Assembly: GCA_041677345.1 (NCBI GenBank)
Contig: JBAYQE010000035.1
Location: forward strand, 1 to 24,643
Length of the DNA stretch: 24,643 nt
DNA from: JALOAT01 sp041677345
GTDB lineage: Bacteria; Pseudomonadota; Gammaproteobacteria; Thiohalomonadales; Thiohalomonadaceae
Direction: 5' to 3'
Shown: positions 6,935 to 14,282 of the stretch, one piece after another
Layout of the letters: the number at the start of each line of letters is the position of its first letter
Numbering within the stretch: the stretch's first letter is position 1
The notes under the pieces: generated by a model
The model's database searches: none
What the model saw: only the letters and a program-made list of their open reading frames with translations
Told to the model about the DNA's origin: nothing
Made by a program: the position numbers and the translations under genes

Positions 6935-7684
6935 ATGTCCGAGCAAGACACCACCCATTTCGGCTTCCAGCAGGTCCCTGTCGGCGATAAGGCACGCAAG
7001 GTAGCCGAGGTATTCCACTCGGTCGCCGGCAAGTACGACCTCATGAACGACGTGATGTCCATGGGCATCCATCGCCTGTGGAAACGCTTCACCATCGAGG
7101 TGGCGGCGGTGCGCCGCGGCCAGCGCGTGCTCGACATCGCCGGCGGCACCGGTGACCTCACAGCGGTCTTCGCCGCGCAGGTGGGGTCGGAAGGCAAGGT
7201 GGTGCTGGCCGACATCAACGCCTCCATGCTGGAAGTGGGCCGCAGCCGCCTGACCGACCGGGGCGTGGTGGGGAACATCGAGTATGTGCAGGCCAACGCC
7301 GAGTGCCTGCCCTTCCCCGACAACCACTTCGACGTGATCACCATCGCCTTTGGCCTGCGCAACGTCACCGACAAGGACAAGGCACTGGCCTCCATGCAGC
7401 GGGTACTCAAACCCGGCGGCAAGCTGCTGGTGCTGGAGTTCTCCAAGCCGGTGGCCCCCGGGCTTGGCCCCGTGTATGACCTGTATTCCTTCAAGTTGCT
7501 GCCGCTCATGGGCCAGCTCATCGCGAACGATCGTTCCAGCTACCAGTATCTGGCCGAGTCCATTCGCATGCACCCCGACCAGGAAACCATGAAGGAAATG
7601 ATGCAGAGCGCGGGCTTGGTACGCTGCGACTATTTCAATCTCACCGGCGGCATCGTCGCGCTGCACCGGGGCTACAAGGCATGA
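6935..7684 (+). CDS. ubiE: Ubiquinone/menaquinone C-methyltransferase
   Basis: UbiE is the SAM-dependent C-methyltransferase of ubiquinone (and menaquinone) synthesis. The 249-residue product shows the family signature YDLMNDVMSMGIHRLWKR, the SAM-binding VLDIAGGTGDL, FPDNHFDVITIAFGLRNV, LKPGGKLLVLEFSKP, and the C-terminal GGIVALHRGYK. It starts 4 bp after DUF971 and overlaps the next gene by 4 bp (ATGA), so translation is probably coupled. ubiJ and ubiB follow, as in E. coli, with one extra gene in between. Confidence 0.97.
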   Translation: MSEQDTTHFGFQQVPVGDKARKVAEVFHSVAGKYDLMNDVMSMGIHRLWKRFTIEVAAVRRGQRVLDIAGGTGDLTAVFAAQVGSEGKVVLADINASMLEVGRSRLTDRGVVGNIEYVQANAECLPFPDNHFDVITIAFGLRNVTDKDKALASMQRVLKPGGKLLVLEFSKPVAPGLGPVYDLYSFKLLPLMGQLIANDRSSYQYLAESIRMHPDQETMKEMMQSAGLVRCDYFNLTGGIVALHRGYKA

Positions 7685-8163
7685 GTGAGCCGCGTTACGC
7701 GGGCTTCTGGCGGCGCATCGCCGCCCACGTGATCGACACGCTCATCTTCCTCCCCATCGCGCTGATCCTGCTTTACCTGGTCTACGGTGATGCCTATCTG
7801 CAGGATGCGGCCAACCCCTTCGGCTATCACGGCGCCTGGGATGTATTCGTGAATCAGGTGCTGCCATTCGCACTCATCGTCCTGCTGTGGGCGCGCTACG
7901 GAGCCACCCCGGGTAAATACCTCATGCAGTGTCGCGTGGTGGACCTGCACAGCGGCGGCCACCCGGGGATCGGGCGCTCGGCCCTGCGCTACGTCGCCTA
8001 CATCGCCTCGCTGCTTCCGTTCATGCTGGGTTTCCTGTGGATCGCCTGGGATCGTCGCAAACAGGGCTTCCATGACAAGATCGCCGGCACCGTGGTGGTG
8101 ATCGCGCGCCAGGACGAGGCCGGGAAGTCACTGGAGCAGTTGATGAAGGAAGGCGGCGCGTGA
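7681..8163 (+). CDS. RDD-family inner-membrane protein
   Basis: The 160-residue protein begins PRYAGFWRRIAAHVIDTLI, the RDD-domain opening (here R, then R/D around the first membrane segment). It has three probable membrane helices, about residues 16–35, 59–73 and 103–121. GATPGKYLMQCRVVD and WDRRKQGFHDKIAGTVVV are the conserved family motifs. RDD proteins are widespread and mostly uncharacterised; some affect ion transport. It overlaps ubiE by 4 bp and ubiJ by 4 bp, so it is embedded in the ubiquinone operon. A role in membrane placement of the Ubi complex is only a guess from position. Confidence 0.88.
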   Translation: MSEPRYAGFWRRIAAHVIDTLIFLPIALILLYLVYGDAYLQDAANPFGYHGAWDVFVNQVLPFALIVLLWARYGATPGKYLMQCRVVDLHSGGHPGIGRSALRYVAYIASLLPFMLGFLWIAWDRRKQGFHDKIAGTVVVIARQDEAGKSLEQLMKEGGA

Positions 8164-8798
8164 GCCTCGACCCGACCCTGTCCACGGCCGCACTGGCGGC
8201 CTTCGAAAGCGCGCTGAACGCTGCGCTCGCCCTCGATCCCGACACCCTGGAGCGCCTAGCAGCCCTGGAGGGCAAGGTGATCGCCTTCGAAGTGACGCCG
8301 CCGGATGTCACCGTCTACATGGCGCCGGGCGCCGCAGGTGTCCGGCTCATGGGCTGGTTCGGCGGTGAGCCGGACACGACGCTGTCCGGCAGCATCTTCG
8401 CCCTGGCACGGCTCGCGGCAACGCCCAAGGGCACGCCCGCTCCAGCCCTGTTCTCGGGCGAGGTGGTGGTACGGGGCGACGTCGATCTGGGGCGACGCGT
8501 GCAGGACATCTTCAAGTGCGTGGACCTGGACCTGGAAGAGCACCTGGCGCGCCTCACCGGCGACGTGGTGGCCCATCAAATCGGTGATCTCGTGCGCGGC
8601 CTTGCCGCCTGGGGCCGGCGTGCCGCCGAAAACCTGGGGCGCGACACCGCCGACTACCTGCAGGAAGAGACCAGAGTGACACCTGCACGCAGTGAGATGG
8701 ACAGCTTCGCCGCGGCCGTGGAGGCCGTACGCGAGGAAACCGATCGCCTCGCCGCCCGCGTGCGCCGGCTGCATGACAAGCTGGACCGCAATCCATGA
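8160..8798 (+). CDS. ubiJ: Ubiquinone biosynthesis accessory factor UbiJ (SCP2-like lipid-binding)
   Basis: UbiJ binds ubiquinone intermediates in the soluble Ubi complex. The 212-residue protein has an N-terminal SCP2 domain (FEVTPPDVTVYMAPGAAGVRL, LFSGEVVVRGDVDLGRRVQDIF) followed by a helical C-terminal part (about residues 150–212) that looks coiled-coil-forming. The start is a GTG at 8160 overlapping the RDD stop (GTGA), and its own stop overlaps the ubiB ATG, so all four genes from ubiE to ubiB are translationally linked. Length and position match UbiJ of E. coli (about 200 residues, between ubiE and ubiB). Confidence 0.92.
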   Translation: MSLDPTLSTAALAAFESALNAALALDPDTLERLAALEGKVIAFEVTPPDVTVYMAPGAAGVRLMGWFGGEPDTTLSGSIFALARLAATPKGTPAPALFSGEVVVRGDVDLGRRVQDIFKCVDLDLEEHLARLTGDVVAHQIGDLVRGLAAWGRRAAENLGRDTADYLQEETRVTPARSEMDSFAAAVEAVREETDRLAARVRRLHDKLDRNP

Positions 8799-10450
8799 TC
8801 AACCCCGCACAAGCCGTACGGCTGCTTTACATTGGCTGGGTGTTGTTCAAGAACGGGCTCGATGAGCTGGTCTTCAGCATCCCGCTGTTCAGGCCCTTCT
8901 ACTTCCTTCGCTATTTCATGTGGTGGCGCTGGCTGCGACCCGACCGGCCGCGCGGTGAGCGTATCCGGCGTGCCCTGGAAGAGCTTGGGCCCATTTTCGT
9001 CAAGTTCGGCCAGATCCTCTCCACCCGCCGCGACCTGATGCCGGGCGACATCGCCGACGAGTTGGCACGCCTGCAGGATCGCGTGCCGCCGTTTTCCGGC
9101 CAATTGGCGCACCGGATCGTGACCCAGGCCTACGGACAGCCGCTCAGCAAGGTGTTTGCGGCCTTCGACGAAACGCCGATCGCTTCGGCCTCCATCGCCC
9201 AGGTGCACGCAGCGACCCTCAAGGATGGCCGACTGGTGGTGGTGAAGGTGGTGCGTCCGGACATCGCGCCCGTCATCCGTCGCGACATCAGCCTGCTGTA
9301 CATCTTTGCCAACAAGCTGCAGCGCTACTGGTCCCAGGGCCGGCGTCTGCGCCCGGTGGAAGTGGTGGCGGAGTTCGAGAAGACCATCATCGACGAGCTG
9401 GATCTGCTGCGCGAGGCCGCCAACGCCTCGCAGCTGCGGCGCAACTTCGAAGGCTCTTCCATGCTGTACATCCCCGAGGTGTACTGGCCCCTGAACCGCC
9501 GCAATGTGATGGTGATGGAGCGTATCAGCGGCATCCCCATCGCCAATGTGGACGCCATCCGTGCCGCCGGCATCAACCTCAAGGAGCTGGCCGAGCGCGG
9601 TGTCGAGATCTTCTTCACGCAGGTGTTCCGGCACAATTTCTTCCATGCCGACATGCACCCGGGCAACATCTTCGTCGGTCCCACGGGCCAGTACATCGCC
9701 GTGGACTTCGGCATCGTCGGCAGCCTGAGCGAGGGCGACAAGGTCTACCTGGCTGAGAACCTGCTCGCCTTCTTCAAGCGCGATTACCGCCGCGTGGCGG
9801 AGCTGCACGTGGAATCGGGCTGGGTGCCCGCCGGCACGCGGGTGGACGAGTTCGAGGCCGCTATCCGCACCGTCTGCGAGCCCATCTTCGAACGACCGCT
9901 GGCGGAGATCTCCTTCGGCCAGTTGCTGCTGCGCCTGTTCCAGACCGCGCGTCGCTTCCACATGGAGGTGCAACCGCAGTTGGTGCTGCTGCAGAAAACG
10001 CTGCTCAACATCGAAGGGCTCGGTCGCCAGCTCTATCCCGAGCTGGATCTGTGGCAGACCGCCAAGCCTTTCCTCGAGCGCTGGATGAGCGAGCAGATCG
10101 GTGCACGTGCCTTCCTCAAGCAGGTGCGTGAACAGATCCCCCAGCTCGGCGAGAAGCTGCCGTTGCTGCCCGGCCTGGTACATGACGTGCTGCAACAGGC
10201 GAAGGACGGCAAGCTGCAGCTCAATGATTCCGGCGCGGAACTGCGCCGCCTGCGTGCCGATCTGCGCCGTGCCAACCGGCGCACCATGAGTGTCATCGTG
10301 GGCGGCACCCTGGTGTTGTCGGCAGCGGTGATCTTCGGGCTGGACGGCTATCAGCCTACGGTAATCGGCGGTGCGCCCTTCGTGTCCTGGGTGCTCGGCC
10401 TCATGGGCGTCATGGCCTGGCTCATCGCCTGGCCGCGCGACTCCGATTGA
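8795..10450 (+). CDS. ubiB: Ubiquinone biosynthesis regulatory kinase-like protein UbiB
   Basis: UbiB is an atypical ADCK/COQ8-family kinase-like ATPase that supports ubiquinone synthesis at the membrane. The 551-residue product has the defining KxGQ motif (VKFGQ, K70–Q73), the A-rich loop SASIAQVH in place of a normal P-loop, the VVVKVVRP lysine strand, HADMHPGNIF as catalytic loop and VDFGIVG as metal-binding motif. Two hydrophobic helices lie at the C terminus (about residues 500–545), as in E. coli UbiB. Its ATG overlaps the ubiJ stop. A long open frame on the opposite strand across this gene is a composition artefact. Confidence 0.97.
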   Translation: MINPAQAVRLLYIGWVLFKNGLDELVFSIPLFRPFYFLRYFMWWRWLRPDRPRGERIRRALEELGPIFVKFGQILSTRRDLMPGDIADELARLQDRVPPFSGQLAHRIVTQAYGQPLSKVFAAFDETPIASASIAQVHAATLKDGRLVVVKVVRPDIAPVIRRDISLLYIFANKLQRYWSQGRRLRPVEVVAEFEKTIIDELDLLREAANASQLRRNFEGSSMLYIPEVYWPLNRRNVMVMERISGIPIANVDAIRAAGINLKELAERGVEIFFTQVFRHNFFHADMHPGNIFVGPTGQYIAVDFGIVGSLSEGDKVYLAENLLAFFKRDYRRVAELHVESGWVPAGTRVDEFEAAIRTVCEPIFERPLAEISFGQLLLRLFQTARRFHMEVQPQLVLLQKTLLNIEGLGRQLYPELDLWQTAKPFLERWMSEQIGARAFLKQVREQIPQLGEKLPLLPGLVHDVLQQAKDGKLQLNDSGAELRRLRADLRRANRRTMSVIVGGTLVLSAAVIFGLDGYQPTVIGGAPFVSWVLGLMGVMAWLIAWPRDSD

Positions 10451-10477
10451 AAACACCTTGTCGTAGCAAGTAACTGC

Positions 10478-11302
10478 ATGCCCTCTCCCAACAACCTGCG
10501 TGTGGGCGTCTTCGTGGACGCTGAAAATATCCGTTACAACGGCGGCTACCAGATGCGCTACGACATATTGCGCCGCTTCGCCGCACGCAGCGGGGGGACA
10601 CTGCTACGGCTGAACACCTACGTGGCCTTCGACCAGCAACGAGCAGAAGAGGATCCCGAGTACTACAAGAAGGCCACCAGTTATCAACAGCGCGTGCGTG
10701 ATTTCGGCTGGAAGGTGATCGCCAAGCACGTCCGGCGCTTCACCGACGAGGAAGGCAATGTGACCATGAAGGCCAATGCCGACCTCGACATGGCGGTGGA
10801 TGCCATGCTGCAGGCGGAGAATCTGGACCAGGTGCTGCTGGTCACCGGGGACGGCGATTTCCTGCAAGTGGTGAGCGCACTGCAAAACCGTGGCTGCCGC
10901 GTGGAGCTACTGGCATTCAAGAACGTGTCGCGCGAGTTGCAGCGGCGCGTGGACGATTTCGTTTCCGGCTACCTGGTCCCCGATCTGCTGCCCTTCCCCT
11001 GGGAGGCCAAGAATGAATGGGGACAGGTGGGATCCTGTGTGCGTGGCGTGTGCAGCAAGTGGTTTCCCGAAAAGGGCTACGGCTTCCTGCGCTATCTCAA
11101 GCGCATCGACGCCAACATCTGGATCAGTGACCCACGCGACCCCGAGTCACCGTGGGAGAGTGTGTTCTGCCACGCCAGCGAACTGGGCAACGTGGCCGTG
11201 GAGCAATTGCTCAACCGCGAGTCCATCTTCGAGTTCTACCTGAAGGAAAGCGACCAGAAGGAAGGCGGCCGTTCCGCCGCAAACGTGCGGCTGGTCACCT
11301 GA
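10478..11302 (+). CDS. NYN-domain (LabA/DUF88-like) putative ribonuclease with C-terminal cold-shock-like domain
   Basis: The 274-residue protein has two parts. Residues 7–165 are a PIN-like NYN domain: VGVFVDAENI (D14, N17), ADLDMAVDAML (D102, D104, D108) and LLVTGDGDFLQVV (D125, D127) supply the acidic metal-binding residues expected of a nuclease. Residues about 186–274 resemble a cold-shock domain: VCSKWFPEKGYGFLRYL matches the RNP1-type strand, VFCHASEL the RNP2-type strand, and a final strand ends ANVRLV. The gap between these motifs is about 25 residues, longer than in CspA. The gene begins 27 bp after ubiB with a weak ribosome site. RNA cleavage is inferred; the targets are unknown. 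Confidence 0.82.
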   Translation: MPSPNNLRVGVFVDAENIRYNGGYQMRYDILRRFAARSGGTLLRLNTYVAFDQQRAEEDPEYYKKATSYQQRVRDFGWKVIAKHVRRFTDEEGNVTMKANADLDMAVDAMLQAENLDQVLLVTGDGDFLQVVSALQNRGCRVELLAFKNVSRELQRRVDDFVSGYLVPDLLPFPWEAKNEWGQVGSCVRGVCSKWFPEKGYGFLRYLKRIDANIWISDPRDPESPWESVFCHASELGNVAVEQLLNRESIFEFYLKESDQKEGGRSAANVRLVT

Positions 11303-11355
11303 CCGCGCCACTGCAGAAGCCTGACGCCCGTGGGGATAAAGGCAAAAAGCATTAA

Positions 11356-11396
11356 CCACGGGGGACACGGGGAAATCCATCACTGGGTTTCCTCCT
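11356..11396. repeat. Degenerate member of the purine-rich hairpin family
   Basis: CCACGGGGGACACGGGGAAA (from 11356) carries two units of the 9-bp repeat. TTTCCTCC a few bases downstream gives a partial opposite arm. It lies 50 bp past the NYN gene stop, in the gap before the convergent yajL. Confidence 0.4.
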
Positions 11397-11407
11397 ACCT
11401 GTGTGTG

Positions 11408-11484
11408 GTAGGTCACGTTGCGAAGCTACGTGACATCTCCATGCCGCGCACGTCACGTAGGCGCTGCGCGCCAACGTGACCTAC
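11408..11484. repeat. REP doublet (BIME-like), GTAGGTCACGTT type
   Basis: Unit 1 (11408–11434) and unit 2 (11452–11484, inverted) both begin with GTAGGTCACGTTG, and each folds into a hairpin through GTCACGT/ACGTGAC. The outer 13 bp are perfect inverted copies. This is a second REP type, different in sequence from the one at 1427. It sits just past the yajL stop, between convergent genes, the usual REP location. Confidence 0.75.
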
Positions 11485-11504
11485 GACTTCTTCTTCCTTC
11501 CGGT

Positions 11505-12065
11505 TCAGGCTTGGCCAGGCCGCACCAGGCCACGCGCCACTTCGTCGCGCTTTTCGCTGCCTTCCAGGATTTCGATGAGGGTCAGGGCGAAGTCCATGGC
11601 GGTGCCGGGGCCGCGAGACGTGACGACCTTGCCGTCACACACCACGCTGTCTTCAACCAGGTCCACGCCGGGTGGGGCGATGCGGTCGAGCACACCGGGG
11701 AAGCTGGTGGCGCGGCGGCCTTCCAGCAGGCCGGCAGTGGCGAGCACTTTGGGCGCTGCACAGATGGCGGCCGTGTACCTGCCTGCGTCGGCCATGCGCT
11801 TGAGCAGGCTCAGCACACGCGGGTCTTCGTTGAGCCGATCGGACCCGGGGCCGCCACCCGGCAGCACCACCATGTCGAAGTCCTGGCGCAGCGCCTCGTC
11901 CAGGGTGGCGTCGGGTACCAGCACCACGCCGCGGCTGCCGGTCACGGGCCCGTCCTCCAGGCCCGCGCTAAGCACCTCGATACCGGCGCGACGCAGCAGG
12001 TCGATGATGGTTACGGCTTCGAGTTCTTCGCAGCCGGGGGCGAGGGGGACAAGGACGCGTGCCAT
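11505..12065 (-). CDS. yajL: DJ-1/PfpI-family protein, YajL-like
   Basis: The 186-residue protein is a single DJ-1 domain. AICAAPKVLA holds the reactive nucleophile-elbow cysteine (C102), and GCEELEAVTIIDLL holds the partner glutamate; PGGGPG and SRGPGTAMDFAL are other family blocks. YajL/DJ-1 proteins protect against oxidative and electrophile stress; claimed deglycase or chaperone activities are debated. GGAG lies about 9 bp before the ATG. The start overlaps the end of the upstream polysaccharide-deacetylase gene by 55 bp in another frame. Both ends look genuine, because the DJ-1 fold needs this N-terminal strand. Confidence 0.9.
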   Translation of the reverse strand: MARVLVPLAPGCEELEAVTIIDLLRRAGIEVLSAGLEDGPVTGSRGVVLVPDATLDEALRQDFDMVVLPGGGPGSDRLNEDPRVLSLLKRMADAGRYTAAICAAPKVLATAGLLEGRRATSFPGVLDRIAPPGVDLVEDSVVCDGKVVTSRGPGTAMDFALTLIEILEGSEKRDEVARGLVRPGQA

Positions 12066-12829
12066 AGCTCAGGACTCCGTTGCTGATGTTGTGTGATCAA
12101 GGCCGACGGGGCCACCACGCGGCAGCCCTGCGCGGCCAACCTCGGCAGCTCCCGTTCGAGCAGCGCGAGGGTGTCGGGGTAAGGATGGCCGATGACCACG
12201 GCACGGCCATGGGTGCGGGCGAGGGCGACGGCCTGCCGCCACTGGGCCTCGATGCGTGCGGGCGTGGGATCCGGGTCGAGAAATACGTCGCGCACCAGGT
12301 GAGGCACGCCATGTTCACGCGCCACGGCGGGGGCGACACTGCTCGCGGTCGTGCGGCTGTCGATGAAATACAGGTCGCCGCGTGCGCGCAACCCGGCCAT
12401 GAGCCAGCTCATGTGGCCCGGATGGGGGGTGAGCAGGCTGCCCATGTGGTTATTGACGCCGCGCACATGCGGGATGGCGGCAAGGTCGGCCTCCAGCGTA
12501 CGGCTGAACTGGGCCTCATCCATGTGCAGGGTAATGCCACCGGGACCGAGGGGGCGTGGAATCACCGATTCCATGGGCAGGTGCAGCATGACCTCTTTGC
12601 CGGCGGCATGGGCCGCGTGTGCGAGGCGTGCCGCAAACGTGGTGTGGGGAAGGAAGGCGAGGGTCACCGGTGCCGGCAGGGCGACGGCGCGGCGCCCGAG
12701 GTCCAGCCGATCGCCCACGTCGTCGATCACCAGGGCGATGAGCGCTTCGCCCTGGGCCAGTGCCGAAAAGAACAGGGCCGCTACCCCGACGAGGAGCAGC
12801 GGCCCGATGGACGTGTGGAAGCGACGCAG
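12011..12829 (-). CDS. Divergent polysaccharide deacetylase (DUF610/YibQ-like), secreted
   Basis: The core shows ALVIDDVGD, MLHLPME, NNHMGS, YFIDSRTTAS and IGHPYP, the motifs of the divergent polysaccharide deacetylase family (E. coli YibQ), linked by position to envC and ctpA. The in-frame GTG at 12730 would start inside the first catalytic strand and drop the export signal. Reading further upstream gives RRFHTSIGPLLLVGVAALFF then SALAQGEA, a convincing signal peptide, with a CTG at 12829 as the only plausible initiator and TAAGGA at the ctpA stop as a possible ribosome site. The product is then about 272 residues and periplasmic. Its substrate is unknown. Confidence 0.82.
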   Translation of the reverse strand: MRRFHTSIGPLLLVGVAALFFSALAQGEALIALVIDDVGDRLDLGRRAVALPAPVTLAFLPHTTFAARLAHAAHAAGKEVMLHLPMESVIPRPLGPGGITLHMDEAQFSRTLEADLAAIPHVRGVNNHMGSLLTPHPGHMSWLMAGLRARGDLYFIDSRTTASSVAPAVAREHGVPHLVRDVFLDPDPTPARIEAQWRQAVALARTHGRAVVIGHPYPDTLALLERELPRLAAQGCRVVAPSALITQHQQRSPELWHASLSPSPPAAKNSKP

Positions 12830-12843
12830 TCCCTGCCCTTTCC

Positions 12844-14169
12844 TTACTTGCGTGCCTGGAGGATATAGAGGCCCTTCAGCAGGTTGACCGCCTCGTGCAG
12901 GGCATAGTCCTCGAGCTCGTCGGCTTCCGCGGCAGCATCACCCGTGGCGCCGGTCTGGGGTGCAGGCACCGCTTTGTCCTTGTTGCCGTTACTCAGATGG
13001 CCCGTCAGGTCGGCTTCCTTGACCAGGGTGAATTCCGGGTCGTCCGCCTTGGCGAGCCTCAGGCTGGCAAGGCCGATGTCGGGCTCGATGCCCTCGGCCT
13101 GGATGGAGCGGCCCGAAGGCGTGTAGTAACGCGCCGTGGTGAGCTTGACCGCGGTGTCGTTGCTCATGGGAATGATGGTCTGCACCGAACCCTTGCCGAA
13201 GGTGCGGCCGCCCATGATGATGGCGCGCTTGTGGTCCTGCAGGGCACCCGCGACGATCTCGGAGGCCGAGGCGGAACCGCCGTTCACCAATACCACGATG
13301 GGCGCGCCCTCAAGCACGTCGCCGGGGGTGGCGTTGAAGCGCAGCTCGGAGTCCTGGGCACGGCCTTCGGTGTAGACCACGGTGCCTTTCTCCAGGAAGG
13401 CATCGGACACCGATACCGCGGCACCCAGCACACCGCCAGGGTTGTTGCGCAGGTCGAGCACCAGGCCGCGCAGCGTACCCTTGCTCTCCTTCTTGAGGGA
13501 TTCCACGGCGGCCACTACCTGCTCGCCGGTCTGGGTCTGGAAGTTGGTGACGCGCACGTAGCCATAGCCGGGCTCCAGCAGGCGGCTCTTGACGCTCTTC
13601 ACCTTGATGATGGCGCGGGTGATGCGCACGGTCAGCGGCTTGACTTGACCCTCGCGCACGATGGTGAGGACGATGTCACTGCCGGGCTTGCCACGCATGC
13701 GGCTCACGGCCTCGTTCAAGGTCATGCCCTTCACCGGGGTGTCATCCAGCCGGATCACCAGGTCGCCGCTCTGCACGCCGGCGCGCTGGGCGGGCGTGTC
13801 GTCGATGGGCGAGATGACCTTCACGAAGCCGTCTTCCATGCCAACCTCGATACCGAGGCCGCCGAACTCGCCGGTGGTGCCCACCTGCAACTCCCGGAAT
13901 TCCTTCTGGTCGAGGTAGTTGGAGTGAGGATCGAGGCCGCTCAGCATGCCACGGATGGCATTCTGGATGAGGACCTTGTCATCCACGTTCTCGACGTAGT
14001 CGCTCTTGATCTTGCCGAATACCTCGGACAGACCCTGCAGCTCTTCGAGGGGAAGTGCCCCACCTGCTGCGGTGTCGCGATTGGCCAAGGCACCGCTGCC
14101 GAGGCTGAGGGTGACGCCCATGGTGAGGCCGAGACCGAGCACCAAGGCGTTACGAACAAAGGCTTTCAT
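12844..14169 (-). CDS. ctpA: C-terminal processing peptidase (S41 family)
   Basis: The protein has 441 residues from the ATG at 14169, with GGGAGC just upstream; a longer frame to 14208 adds 13 residues ahead of the signal peptide and is rejected. Order: signal peptide (1–29), a helical region, a PDZ domain (GGLGIEVGMEDGFVKVISPI ... SGDLVIRLDD), then the S41 protease core. S301 in GGSASASE and K326 in FGKGSVQ are 25 residues apart, the catalytic Ser–Lys spacing of Tsp/CtpA. CtpA-type enzymes trim periplasmic proteins, including murein hydrolases, which fits the envC neighbour. Confidence 0.95.
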   Translation of the reverse strand: MKAFVRNALVLGLGLTMGVTLSLGSGALANRDTAAGGALPLEELQGLSEVFGKIKSDYVENVDDKVLIQNAIRGMLSGLDPHSNYLDQKEFRELQVGTTGEFGGLGIEVGMEDGFVKVISPIDDTPAQRAGVQSGDLVIRLDDTPVKGMTLNEAVSRMRGKPGSDIVLTIVREGQVKPLTVRITRAIIKVKSVKSRLLEPGYGYVRVTNFQTQTGEQVVAAVESLKKESKGTLRGLVLDLRNNPGGVLGAAVSVSDAFLEKGTVVYTEGRAQDSELRFNATPGDVLEGAPIVVLVNGGSASASEIVAGALQDHKRAIIMGGRTFGKGSVQTIIPMSNDTAVKLTTARYYTPSGRSIQAEGIEPDIGLASLRLAKADDPEFTLVKEADLTGHLSNGNKDKAVPAPQTGATGDAAAEADELEDYALHEAVNLLKGLYILQARK

Positions 14170-14282
14170 GAAGTGCTCCCGGGTCGAAGATGCGGGCTGT
14201 TGTGTCAAACGACTTGCCGTAAATAGACAGCAGCCTGAGAGATATTACTTCAAGCGCTGGACGTTTCCATCATGGCCGCCCC

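Noticed and set aside
8654..10456. 600-codon open frame on the minus strand across ubiB
   Set aside because: It is antisense to a gene with full family motifs, has no domain of its own, and is rich in His/Gln/Leu as expected from reading GC-rich DNA backwards.
12760..14226. 488-codon plus-strand open frame across ctpA
   Set aside because: It is the antisense shadow of a clear S41 protease gene and has no recognisable motif.
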